A stretch of 64,000 bases of DNA from a bacterium. Lineage in GTDB: Bacteria; Electryoneota; RPQS01. Numbering within the stretch: position 1 is the stretch's first letter; every line of letters begins with the position of its first letter. The notes beneath the pieces were generated by a model. The model did not search any database. It worked only from the letters and a program-made list of their open reading frames with translations, and was not told where the DNA came from. The stretch lies in the NCBI GenBank assembly GCA_023382385.1, contig JAHDVH010000001.1:615611-679610 (forward strand), written 5' to 3'. A program made the translations under genes and the position numbers. Shown one piece after another: positions 29,147-36,446 of this stretch.

Positions 29147-29211
29147 AAAGACTTGAGTTCTAATCGTCGGAGTATTGAAGAGCGGCAGCCTCGATATGAC
29201 CGATGAATCGC

Positions 29212-30054
29212 TTACAGCGACAGACCGAGTTCACGTGCCAGAAACGCCGGCACAGCAAACGCCGCATCGTGGATCGCCGGCGTGTAATATTTTGACGACT
29301 GTGTAATCAACTGTTGCCGCTCAAGCTGCGCGGCTTCCATCGGATGCACCCGGTCGGAGGCAAAAAAGAAGCTCCACCATCCGTAAGGGTAGGTTGGGAT
29401 CGGCGCGCCGTACCAATGAACCTGTGAAAAGAACTCGCGCATGACATCCCGAATGTGACGAAGTCTCGATTCCTGATCCCAGGGGCTGTGCGACTGAGTG
29501 ACAAACACGCCGTGTTCGCGCAACGCACGCTTAGCCAAGTCGAAATACTTTTGCGTGAAGAGGACTTCTCCAGGGCCGATCGGGTCGGTCGAGTCGGAGA
29601 GGATAATGTCGAACTCTCCCTGGTGTGCCTGCAGATAGGCGAACCCGTCGCCAACCTGAATATCCACTCGAGGATCATCCAACATAGAGGTATGCTCAGG
29701 GAAGAACTCACGGCAAACATCAATTACGTCGCCGTCAATTTCCGCGAGCACCACCCTCTCAATGCCCGGATGCCGGAGGACTTCGCGCACCGTGCCGCCA
29801 TCCCCACCGCCGACAACACAGACACTTTTGGGCGCAGGATGCGTGACGAGCGCGGGATGGGAGAGCATTTCGTGATAGACAAACTCATCACGCTCGGTGG
29901 TCATCATGCAGCCGTCAAGCACGAGTGTCCTCCCCCACCGCTCCGTCTCAACCACCTCGACCAACTGATACTGGGACTGCTTGGAGTACAGCAATCGGCC
30001 AGCTTTCCAGCCACCGCGGATGGGTCCGTATGTTTCAGTTAGCCAAAGTTCCAT
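29212..30054 (-). CDS. speE: Spermidine synthase (polyamine aminopropyltransferase)
   Basis: A 280-residue cytoplasmic enzyme that transfers an aminopropyl group from decarboxylated AdoMet to putrescine. It has the N-terminal beta-hairpin domain (SKQSQYQLVEVVET, then LVLDGCMMTTERDEFVYHEM). The nucleotide-binding core follows: VCVVGGGDGGTVREVL (about residue 80), then EIDGDVIDVCREF and the catalytic region DIILSDSTDPIGPGEVLFT (about 150). The aspartates of GDGG and DSTD are those used to bind and activate the substrates. The C-terminal PTYPYGWWSFFFAS stretch is also characteristic. The start at ATG 30052-30054 lies some 20 bases after a predicted promoter, with a poor ribosome site. It sits between the terminator of the decarboxylase pair and agmatinase. 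Confidence 0.95.
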   Translation of the reverse strand: MELWLTETYGPIRGGWKAGRLLYSKQSQYQLVEVVETERWGRTLVLDGCMMTTERDEFVYHEMLSHPALVTHPAPKSVCVVGGGDGGTVREVLRHPGIERVVLAEIDGDVIDVCREFFPEHTSMLDDPRVDIQVGDGFAYLQAHQGEFDIILSDSTDPIGPGEVLFTQKYFDLAKRALREHGVFVTQSHSPWDQESRLRHIRDVMREFFSQVHWYGAPIPTYPYGWWSFFFASDRVHPMEAAQLERQQLITQSSKYYTPAIHDAAFAVPAFLARELGLSL

Positions 30055-30074
30055 AGTTCACAAAGGGAAGCCAG

Positions 30075-30103
30075 AAAATACTGAACGGCACTCAGAGAAT
30101 CAA
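30075..30103 (-). promoter_or_regulatory. Predicted sigma70-type promoter for speE-speB
   Basis: TTGATT (30098-30103) and TATTTT (30075-30080) on the minus strand are 17 bases apart. The site lies between the terminator after the arginine decarboxylase gene and the speE start, where a second transcript would need to begin. Confidence 0.4.
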
Positions 30104-30157
30104 CATATCTCAACTTACTCTCTCTTCCTAAATTATGGACTTAAGAGAGTGTGAGGA

Positions 30158-30188
30158 AGAAAAAAGCCTCCCCGTTACGGGAGGCTTT
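30158..30188 (-). terminator. Rho-independent terminator after pyruvoyl arginine decarboxylase
   Basis: A 10-bp stem (30163-30172 with 30179-30188, AAAGCCTCCC) with a 6-base loop is followed on the minus strand by a run of six T. It is about 18 bases after the decarboxylase stop codon and ends the regulator-speD-decarboxylase transcript. Confidence 0.85.
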
Positions 30189-30205
30189 GCAGAAGAGGCT
30201 ATAGA

Positions 30206-30673
30206 CTATGCCCAAAGGACGACACCTGCGAAGGCAGCTCCAATTTTGACCACCTTTCCAGAGGTGACCGCCACTTGGAGATCGGCCAGTGTCCAGCCGC
30301 GGGCTTTGAATGCGGCTTCAACCTTCTTAATGACAATCTGACGGCACTCATCTTCCGAACCCGTCATATGATGTTCCATGATGACACCGGGGAGATTCGG
30401 ATCCGGTGTCACACCCAGTGCGACTCCGGCACAAACAACCGTTCCCGGCACATCACTGCATTCATCCGCATAGGCTATCGGCACAAGGGCTCCATACGGA
30501 AGTTGTATCGGATCAATCTTCGAGGCGGCAGGCGGCAGAATTGAACTCATGCGGACCAGATTTGTATTCCCCACTCCAGCAGCCAATAACGCGTTATCGA
30601 AGGCGTTCAGTTCGGTTTCACCTTCGGCGAAACCTGCGACAAGAAAGTACTTGTCAGGTGTCTTAATGATCAT
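30206..30673 (-). CDS. Pyruvoyl-dependent arginine decarboxylase
   Basis: A 155-residue proenzyme that should cut itself to create a pyruvoyl cofactor and then decarboxylate arginine to agmatine. The family's self-cleavage segment RMSSILPPA (about residues 41-49) is intact; cleavage is expected between the two serines. The downstream YGALVPIAYAD, then VCAGVALGV and IMEHHMTGSE with its catalytic glutamate are typical of archaeal and bacterial PvlArgDC proteins. The length is normal. The ATG directly follows the stop codon of the AdoMet decarboxylase gene (TAAATG), so translation is surely coupled. With agmatinase and spermidine synthase downstream this supplies the first step of an arginine to spermidine route. 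Confidence 0.92.
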   Translation of the reverse strand: MIIKTPDKYFLVAGFAEGETELNAFDNALLAAGVGNTNLVRMSSILPPAASKIDPIQLPYGALVPIAYADECSDVPGTVVCAGVALGVTPDPNLPGVIMEHHMTGSEDECRQIVIKKVEAAFKARGWTLADLQVAVTSGKVVKIGAAFAGVVLWA

Positions 30674-31084
30674 TTAGGCAACCGCCGCGGTCAGTGCCGG
30701 CGCTGCCTTGTGAGAGTCAAACCGCAGACCGTGCGAGTTCATGATACCGCGCTTCATTTCCATGGCGGTGAACTCTTCGGCTTCGAGCGCCTGTTTCAGG
30801 TGTTCGAACGCAACAGCGGGATCAACCTCATCACCACAGGTGAAGAGGTCCACGGCGGCATAGCCGAACTCGGGCCATGTGTGAATGGCCAGATGCGATT
30901 CGGCAATGATGATTGCCCCTGAAACTCCGTAGGGATTGAACAGGTGGAAGGCTTCCGTGACGATTGTTGCGCCCGCCTTCAGAGCTGCTTCGCGCATCGC
31001 ACGCTTGACGGCGGCGACGTCGTTGAGGAGTTCAGGATTACACTTGTGATAATCGACCACAATTTGCTGTCCCAAAGACTTCAA
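30674..31084 (-). CDS. speD: S-adenosylmethionine decarboxylase proenzyme
   Basis: A pyruvoyl enzyme that makes decarboxylated AdoMet, the aminopropyl donor for spermidine synthase. The self-cleavage and active-site region ESHLAIHTWPE (about residues 62-72) holds the serine that becomes the pyruvoyl group and the catalytic histidine. VDLFTCG carries the proton-donor cysteine. The small single-chain size, 136 residues, fits the class 1B (SpeH) form. The frame is open back to 31162, but this would run into the regulator gene; a TTG at 31082-31084 with GGAG eight bases upstream gives the expected start. It lies 50 bases after the XRE-cupin regulator and abuts the arginine decarboxylase gene. Confidence 0.92.
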   Translation of the reverse strand: MKSLGQQIVVDYHKCNPELLNDVAAVKRAMREAALKAGATIVTEAFHLFNPYGVSGAIIIAESHLAIHTWPEFGYAAVDLFTCGDEVDPAVAFEHLKQALEAEEFTAMEMKRGIMNSHGLRFDSHKAAPALTAAVA

Positions 31085-31134
31085 TTCAGGTTCTCCTACC
31101 CAAAAGGGTGAAAAGGTGAAAAACCCAACGCAAC

Positions 31135-31686
31135 TTAGAAAGTGGGCGGCGTTGTTACCCAAATAAACTCGGCGCTTCGCTTGCCGGAGTTTCGAATGAA
31201 ATGTTCCCGTTCGCCGGAATAGTAGAAGCTCGACCCGGCCGACGCGGAGAAACTGTCGCTGCCGAACACTAATTGGATAGCGCCCGACAACACAAACCCA
31301 AAAGCTTCACCCTGATAGGGCTTGGTCGGATAGGTCTGCTGTCCAGCCTCGAGAGTGACCAAGGCGGCTTCCATTTCGCGGTCCGCCCCGCCCGGAATCA
31401 AGAGTTCAAACCGTTCAGCACCGGTCTCCATTAGAGAGATTCGCTCTGACTTGGTAAAAACCACCTGATCAGGTTGCGACTCTTTGAAGAAGTCCGTGAC
31501 CTTAACATCCAGTACTTTCAGGATTTGCAAGAGGCTGTCGACTGAAATACTGGTCTGGTCGCGTTCGAGCAGCGAGATGAACCCTTTGGTCAAATCCGCC
31601 CGTTCGGCTAACTCTTCTTGGGTCAGGTCCCGGGCGAGTCGGAGATTTCGTAAGCGTGCTCCGATATCCACCGGTCTGTGTTCCAA
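31135..31686 (-). CDS. XRE-family regulator with C-terminal cupin domain, PuuR-like
   Basis: A 183-residue DNA-binding protein. Residues about 9-65 are a helix-turn-helix of XRE type (ARLRNLRLARDLTQEELAE, then TKGFISLLERDQTSISVDSL). Residues about 105-180 are a small cupin barrel (GEAFGFVLSGAIQLVFG, then AGSSFYYSGEREHFIRNSG), the usual ligand-sensing half. This layout is that of PuuR, which senses putrescine in E. coli. Here the gene heads the transcript that includes AdoMet decarboxylase and pyruvoyl arginine decarboxylase, so a polyamine-responsive autoregulated repressor is a reasonable inference. The first in-frame start is a TTG at 31684-31686 without a good ribosome site; a GTG at 31669-31671 may be the true start. 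Confidence 0.85.
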   Translation of the reverse strand: MEHRPVDIGARLRNLRLARDLTQEELAERADLTKGFISLLERDQTSISVDSLLQILKVLDVKVTDFFKESQPDQVVFTKSERISLMETGAERFELLIPGGADREMEAALVTLEAGQQTYPTKPYQGEAFGFVLSGAIQLVFGSDSFSASAGSSFYYSGEREHFIRNSGKRSAEFIWVTTPPTF

Positions 31687-31687
31687 G

Positions 31688-31716
31688 TATATTAAACTTT
31701 CTGTTCAATAAAGTGA
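31688..31716 (-). promoter_or_regulatory. Putative promoter/operator of the polyamine regulator gene
   Basis: On the minus strand TCACTTTATTGAACA (31702-31716) resembles, at 10 of 15 positions, the E. coli PuuR site as I remember it, including the TGAACA end. Just downstream AAAGTTTAATATA holds a possible -10 (TAATAT) with a weak -35 (TTCACT) 17 bases upstream. GAAAGTTTAATATA is also one arm of a 14-bp inverted repeat with 31822-31835. Read as an operator this would give autoregulation. The promoter match is modest. Confidence 0.3.
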
Positions 31717-31732
31717 ATGCAAATATACAGAG

Positions 31733-31757
31733 AAAAGGGGGTCTTGTCAAGACCCCC
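31733..31757 (-). terminator. Rho-independent terminator of the phoH-hflX operon
   Basis: GGGGGTC and GACCCCC (31737-31743 with 31751-31757), with further pairing inside the loop, are followed on the minus strand by TTTTCT. It lies about 205 bases after the hflX stop and before the regulator gene. Confidence 0.75.
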
Positions 31758-31961
31758 TCAAGGGACATTCGGCTGTAAGTCACTAAGATTACAAGTGCCT
31801 ATTGAGGACTACTGTGGAGCCGAAAGTTTAATATATATCGTCCTTTATCACACTTAAGCGTGCCCGTCCAATCCCTCAAAAGGCCAAAAATGGGAAAACC
31901 CCGCAAACTACCCCGAAAAATACTTCGTGACTTACGCCTCTGTCTGTGGAAGACGAAGTCG

Positions 31962-33347
31962 CTAAGAGTCAGTCGCTCCACCACGCCGCCAAGGGTCAGG
32001 CTTTGCTTTTTCCAGGAATCCCAGTCTTCCTGCATCCACCTTATCCATCCTGACCTGCAAAGTGACTTTATCCCCAACAGTCTCAGTAGCGAGGACTTCT
32101 CCGACTTTATACAGCTCTTGCCAGAGCTTGCCATCGGCAACATCGAGCTCAATGTCCAGGGTGATTTTGCCCTGCTCGAGGACCATTCGCATCCGTTCCC
32201 GCAAGCTGTCAATCCCTTCCCCGCTCCGCGCGCTGACCAGCACGCCTTCAGGCCGATGTTCTTTCACCCAGCGCAACGGGGATGGGTCTTCCAAAGCATC
32301 GATCTTGTTGAAGACTTCAATCACCGGTATGTCAGAAAGTCCCATGTCCGTCAGAATCTTTTCTACTGTTTCTTTCTGCTCCAGAAAGGTAACGGAGGCA
32401 AGATCCACAACATGCACGATGCAATCGGCTTCTCGAATCTCCTCTAATGTGGAGCGGAAGCTCGCCACGAGTCCGGGTGGTAATTTTCTGATGAAGCCGA
32501 CAGTATCTGACAACACGGCCTTTATTCCCTGTCCAAGAGGCAACATCCGCGTCGTTGAGTCGAGGGTGGCAAAGAGCAGGTTTTCCTCATAAACACCAGC
32601 CGAGGTCAGGACATTCATTAGAGTGGACTTGCCCACGTTTGTGTAGCCAGCCAAAGAGAAGCGGAATACTTCCTGCCGCTTGGCCCGCTGAGTACGATGC
32701 TGGCGCTCGATATCGGCAAGCTCTTCTTCGAGTTTGCGGATGCGTGTGCGAACTATCCGGCGGTCAGTTTCGATCTGGGTTTCGCCGGGACCCCGCATCC
32801 CGATACCGCCGCGCTGACGTTCAAGGTGCGTCCACGCGCCCGTCAGTCGCGGCAACATATATTTGAGCTGTGCAAGCTCGACCTGAGTACGGGCTTCACG
32901 GGTCTGCGCCCGCCGCGCAAAAATGTCGAGGATCAAACCAGAACGGTCAATAACGCGAGACTTTAGCTCGCGCTCGAGATTCCGTGTTTGCGCGGGTGCG
33001 GGGTCTTCGTCGATCACGACCAAGTCCGCCCCGGTTTCCGCGACATACGAGGCGATCTCTGCGGTCTTTCCTTTGCCTAAGTAGAGGGCGGAGTCAATCT
33101 GCCGCAGCTTCACCAGCTCGCGATCCACGATTTCCGCTCCGGCAGTCTCGACCAGCATGGCCAGTTCATCGAGATGATCCTGCGCGGTGGACATAAGTTC
33201 CCCCGGCTTGCAAACTCCGATCAGGAAGGCCCGTTCTTTCTTGGGAACGAGGGCATTTTCGGCATCGCCTTGCGACGCATCTTCGATTCGCAGCCGGTCG
33301 TATCCGAGCGATCGTGCCCGATCTTCCTTCCTGCGACCGGGACTCAA
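31962..33347 (-). CDS. hflX: GTPase HflX (ribosome-associated)
   Basis: A 461-residue GTPase that splits or rescues ribosomes under stress. The N-terminal HflX domain starts at ERAFLIGV and includes ALYLGKGK, and the RGGIGMRGPGETQIETDRR linker is diagnostic. The G domain has G1 GYTNVGKST, G3 DTVGF and G4 NKID. A C-terminal extension follows. The frame is open to an ATG at 33383 inside mazG, but a TTG at 33345-33347, preceded by AGAGGTG and overlapping the mazG stop as TTGA, fits the family start and the coupled style of this operon. It is the last gene of the phoH-ybeY-corC-hypothetical-mazG-hflX unit. The C-terminal tail after the core is basic and variable. Confidence 0.95.
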   Translation of the reverse strand: MSPGRRKEDRARSLGYDRLRIEDASQGDAENALVPKKERAFLIGVCKPGELMSTAQDHLDELAMLVETAGAEIVDRELVKLRQIDSALYLGKGKTAEIASYVAETGADLVVIDEDPAPAQTRNLERELKSRVIDRSGLILDIFARRAQTREARTQVELAQLKYMLPRLTGAWTHLERQRGGIGMRGPGETQIETDRRIVRTRIRKLEEELADIERQHRTQRAKRQEVFRFSLAGYTNVGKSTLMNVLTSAGVYEENLLFATLDSTTRMLPLGQGIKAVLSDTVGFIRKLPPGLVASFRSTLEEIREADCIVHVVDLASVTFLEQKETVEKILTDMGLSDIPVIEVFNKIDALEDPSPLRWVKEHRPEGVLVSARSGEGIDSLRERMRMVLEQGKITLDIELDVADGKLWQELYKVGEVLATETVGDKVTLQVRMDKVDAGRLGFLEKAKPDPWRRGGATDS

Positions 33348-34162
33348 GAGTTCACCTCTTCGCGCGATTTTGCAAGATTCCACAGCTCGTCCATTTTCTC
33401 AAGTCCGGCCTCATGGAGAGGAATTCCAGCTTCGCGCAAGTCCAGTTCAATTTGGCCAAAGCGGTTTGTGAATTTCTCGATGGACGTCCGCAGGGCTTCT
33501 TCAGGATGAATGTTTAACTTGCGTCCCAAATTCACCAAGGTAAACAGCAGGTCACCAAATTCCGCTTCAATGCGCTCGCGGCGGCCCGCAGACAGCTCAA
33601 GTTTCAGCTCGTCGATCTCTTCGGAAAGCTTTTGCCAGACCGGTTCATCGGAGGGCCAGTCGAAGCCGACCGCCGCCGCCTTTTCCTGCACTCGGTAAGC
33701 CCGATTCAGGGCCGGTTGATGCTTGGGGACACCGGACAGGAGTTGCGGGCGATGGGTCTCGGCAAGTTTAATCTGCTCCCACTGCTTGTTCACGTCATCG
33801 GTCGAGTTCACAACCGCATCGCCGAACACGTGCGGATGGCGGCGTATCAGCTTCTCGTTGATTTTTTGCAGCACGTCCACGAGCGTGAATAGTTGTTCTT
33901 CTTCGGCGAGCCGCGCATGAAAGACGATATGCAGGAGCAAGTCCCCAAGCTCCGACTTCAATTCGACGTAGGCCTTGCGGTCGATCGAGTCGAGGACTTC
34001 GTAAGTCTCTTCGATGAGATAGGGGCGCAGCGATTCATGCGTCTGCTCGCGGTCCCACGGACAACCGTCCGGTGCGCGGAGAGCTGCCATAATATGCGCA
34101 AGCCGCGCGAACTCTGCGGCGGCTTGGTCAGTAAACGGAGTAGGCTGAAAGACTCTGGTCAC
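33344..34162 (-). CDS. mazG: Nucleoside triphosphate pyrophosphohydrolase MazG
   Basis: A 272-residue housecleaning enzyme that hydrolyses (d)NTPs to NMP and pyrophosphate. It carries two MazG domains in tandem: the first, after LRAPDGCPWDREQTHESL, has EETYEVLDSID and ELGDLLLHIVFHA with the metal-binding E-E-x-x-E/D pattern, and the second has KLSEEIDELKLEL and EAEFGDLLFTLVN. The start is a GTG at 34160-34162. The length matches E. coli MazG. It begins 12 bases after the upstream hypothetical gene and its stop overlaps the TTG start of hflX. Confidence 0.95.
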   Translation of the reverse strand: MTRVFQPTPFTDQAAAEFARLAHIMAALRAPDGCPWDREQTHESLRPYLIEETYEVLDSIDRKAYVELKSELGDLLLHIVFHARLAEEEQLFTLVDVLQKINEKLIRRHPHVFGDAVVNSTDDVNKQWEQIKLAETHRPQLLSGVPKHQPALNRAYRVQEKAAAVGFDWPSDEPVWQKLSEEIDELKLELSAGRRERIEAEFGDLLFTLVNLGRKLNIHPEEALRTSIEKFTNRFGQIELDLREAGIPLHEAGLEKMDELWNLAKSREEVNS

Positions 34163-34174
34163 AAGTGCTTTTCT

Positions 34175-34696
34175 TTACAAGTATTGCAGCAACGCGTTGA
34201 TACGACGCGCGTGATCGCCGGATCTGCTGTCCACTAATAGATGATAGAGAGTCTGCCGACAGGGATGGGCAAGCGCAATCTTCGTTCGTGCGCGCAGTTC
34301 GCAGGCCAAAGCAGTTACATATAGTTCGGGATTAAGAGACAGATCAATGAGCAGGTCGTGCTCCACCGACTTTAAAGCGCGCAGCGTTTGAGTATTGGGC
34401 AAGCCAAAACGTGTGGCCGCCGCAGGATCATAACTCATGACCGTGCAATATTCGTTGATGACCAGCCAGCTGCGGAAGTTGTCCCTCACCCAGATAGTAA
34501 TCAGCCGCCCATCCAACCGGTCAAGCAGTTCGGGCAGAAAGGTCCTCACAAGATCGAAATCGTCAAAATTCGCAGGAAGTAGAATACACGCGCGCTGCGT
34601 CTTCCGGACGAGGCCCGGCAACTCGACCTGTCCATCCTCGTTGGCATGTGTGCGCCACGTGAGCAGCTTCCATCCGATGCGTTCACGCAGACTCAT
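34175..34696 (-). CDS. Conserved hypothetical protein, possibly DUF6913-like
   Basis: I cannot name a function for this 173-residue soluble protein. The central part (CILLPANFDDFDLVRTFLPE, then WVRDNFRSWLVIN) and the later block HDLLIDLSLNPELYVTALAC, then RTKIALAHP, look like a Rossmann-type fold. They resemble the Bacteroidota family DUF6913 and, more distantly, the N-terminal half of GT9 heptosyltransferases. No catalytic motif is evident. Its ATG overlaps the corC stop by four bases (ATGA) and mazG follows 12 bases later, so it is made together with the RNA-processing and housecleaning genes around it. A role in envelope or nucleotide metabolism would be a guess. Confidence 0.7.
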   Translation of the reverse strand: MSLRERIGWKLLTWRTHANEDGQVELPGLVRKTQRACILLPANFDDFDLVRTFLPELLDRLDGRLITIWVRDNFRSWLVINEYCTVMSYDPAAATRFGLPNTQTLRALKSVEHDLLIDLSLNPELYVTALACELRARTKIALAHPCRQTLYHLLVDSRSGDHARRINALLQYL

Positions 34697-35991
34697 TTCG
34701 AAGAGTCCTCAATAGCCTCGCGGCGAATGATTCTCACGCGGCCCAGCCTGTGTCTGCGCACTTCTTCAATAATGAACTCATAATTGTGGTATTCAACTCG
34801 TGCATGGGCTTCTGGGAAATCGCCAATTTCGGACAGCAAGAATCCGCCGAGTGTATCGAAGTCGTCGTCGATTGGAATAACATCGTCGCCTAAAACTTCG
34901 TTCACGGTTTCCACGTCGACTTTAGCATCAAACAGGATAGTATATTCGTCGATACGCGTCCACAGCGGGCGTTCGGCATCATGCTCGTCCTGAATCTCGC
35001 CGACGATCTCTTCGATGATGTCTTCAAGTGTCACCAGCCCGGCCGTACCGCCGTATTCGTCCACGGCAATGGACATGTGAATGCGCTGCTCCTGAAACTG
35101 CTTGAGCAACTCATCGATAGTCTTGGCCTCAGGGACGAAGTGTGCCTGACGGAGAACTTTCTTCAAATCCACTTCTTGGTCAAAAGGATAGAATGTCATC
35201 AGGTCTTTCGCATGCAAGATACCGATGACATTATCCACACGCTCGTCATAGACCGGCAACCGCGAGTGTCCGCATTCACGGAGGATCTCAAGAACTCTGG
35301 TCAATGGGGTTCGGACTTCTATGGCGACCATATCTGTCCGCGGCACCATGATTTCGCGCACCGAGATTTCACCCAATTCAAAGATTGAGTGAATCATTTC
35401 GCGTTCCGTCTTTTCCAGCGCCCCATGCTCTTCGCCGACTTCAAGGAGAGTCTTAATCTCTTCCTCCGAGATCCAAAGCTTCCGTTTTTCGACACCGAAG
35501 GTCTTGGCGACTCCGTCGGCAATCGGGGTAATCACCAACGCAAAGGGATAGAGCAGCTTATCAAACAAAGTCATGGGACCAGCAATCGCACGCGACCACT
35601 TCAACGGGTTGCGGACGGCAGCGAATTTGGGGATGATCTCGCCGCAGACCAGCAAGGCAATCGTTACAGCAAGACCCTGCACGACGAACACGATCCACGG
35701 ACTCGCGTTGAAATGACTGACTACGCGGGCGGTGGCAATCGCAGCAACGGTAGCTGCCATGATGTTGACAATCGTATTACCGATCAGCAGATTGATCAGC
35801 AGACGGCGCGGATCTTTCAGGAGCTTTGCCAGCACCCTGGAGGCCGGATCGTCAGACGACTCTTCCATCAGTTCGCGAATCTGCGAACGAGTCAGGGAGA
35901 ATAGAGCCGTCTCGGAGGACGAGAAGAACGCTGAAAAGACCAGCAGCAAGCAGAACGCAAGCAGGCTCCAGAGGGAATAGGCGTCAATCAT
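34693..35991 (-). CDS. corC: CorC/HlyC-family CNNM transporter-like membrane protein (DUF21-CBS-CorC)
   Basis: A 432-residue inner-membrane protein of the CNNM/CorC family, linked to magnesium or cobalt efflux. Residues about 1-180 form the DUF21 membrane domain (FFSSSETALFSLTRSQI, then LINLLIGNTIVNI, then GEIIPKF). Two CBS domains follow (IMVPRTDMVAIE, then GILHAKDLMTF, then HMSIAVDEYGGTAGLVTLED), and then a CorC_HlyC domain (residues about 350-420, ILFDAKVDVETVNEVLG, then DDDFDTLGGFLL). A GAGGGCGGA site precedes the ATG at 35989-35991, which overlaps the ybeY stop. Next to phoH and ybeY this reproduces the ybeZ-ybeY-ybeX order of E. coli. The exact ion is not shown by the sequence. Confidence 0.92.
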   Translation of the reverse strand: MIDAYSLWSLLAFCLLLVFSAFFSSSETALFSLTRSQIRELMEESSDDPASRVLAKLLKDPRRLLINLLIGNTIVNIMAATVAAIATARVVSHFNASPWIVFVVQGLAVTIALLVCGEIIPKFAAVRNPLKWSRAIAGPMTLFDKLLYPFALVITPIADGVAKTFGVEKRKLWISEEEIKTLLEVGEEHGALEKTEREMIHSIFELGEISVREIMVPRTDMVAIEVRTPLTRVLEILRECGHSRLPVYDERVDNVIGILHAKDLMTFYPFDQEVDLKKVLRQAHFVPEAKTIDELLKQFQEQRIHMSIAVDEYGGTAGLVTLEDIIEEIVGEIQDEHDAERPLWTRIDEYTILFDAKVDVETVNEVLGDDVIPIDDDFDTLGGFLLSEIGDFPEAHARVEYHNYEFIIEEVRRHRLGRVRIIRREAIEDSSK

Positions 35992-36446
35992 TCCGCCCTC
36001 CCTCTGCGCAGCGCAGCGTCTTCCAAGCGGCGCATTTCGGTTTTGCCGGAGTCCGTGTGATCGTCATAGCCTGCAAGATGCAGCACGCCATGTGCGGCAA
36101 GTCGCGCCACTTCTTCGTAGAGCGGCACACGATAGTCACGCGCTTGTCTGCGCGCTTGATCGAGACAAATGTAGATCTCACCCTCGAGCGCTTCGCCGGG
36201 TTCGGAGAGATCAAATGTCAAAACGTCGGTCGTGCCGGGCACGTTCAGGAATTCACGGTGGAGGGCGGCCATCTTGCGGTCGCCGATTAGAACCAGCCGA
36301 ATCGATCCGACGGAGTTTGGGACGCGGCGCATCGCCGCGGCCGCACATGCCAAGGTGTAGCTTTTGCGCACGCGCGCTCGGGGAATCTCGGAGTAGAACT
36401 CTATCGAGCCGCGAGCGCGCCTGCGCGGGGGAGGTTTGTCATTCAT
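35988..36446 (-). CDS. ybeY: Endoribonuclease YbeY (rRNA maturation)
   Basis: A 152-residue zinc-dependent RNase needed for 16S rRNA processing and ribosome quality control. The family core is present: IRLVLIGDRKMAALHREFLN, then GTTDVLTFDLSEP, then GEIYICLDQA, and the zinc signature AHGVLHLAGYDDHTD near the C-terminus. The third zinc histidine is one residue further along than in the usual GYDH form, because of an extra Asp. The N-terminus starts with a basic Pro/Arg-rich stretch. The chosen ATG (36444-36446) overlaps the end of phoH by eight bases; no clear ribosome site is visible, so translation may depend on coupling. The corC start overlaps its stop by four bases. Confidence 0.92.
   Translation of the reverse strand: MNDKPPPRRRARGSIEFYSEIPRARVRKSYTLACAAAAMRRVPNSVGSIRLVLIGDRKMAALHREFLNVPGTTDVLTFDLSEPGEALEGEIYICLDQARRQARDYRVPLYEEVARLAAHGVLHLAGYDDHTDSGKTEMRRLEDAALRRGRAE

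Larger units (their letters stand above)
31688..31835. repeat. 14-bp inverted repeat flanking the hflX terminator
   Basis: GAAAGTTTAATATA occurs at 31822-31835 on the plus strand and, exactly, at 31688-31701 on the minus strand, 120 bases apart. The two arms bracket the rho-independent terminator at 31733-31757. A perfect 14-base match this close is unlikely by chance, though the sequence is AT-rich. Confidence 0.5.
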
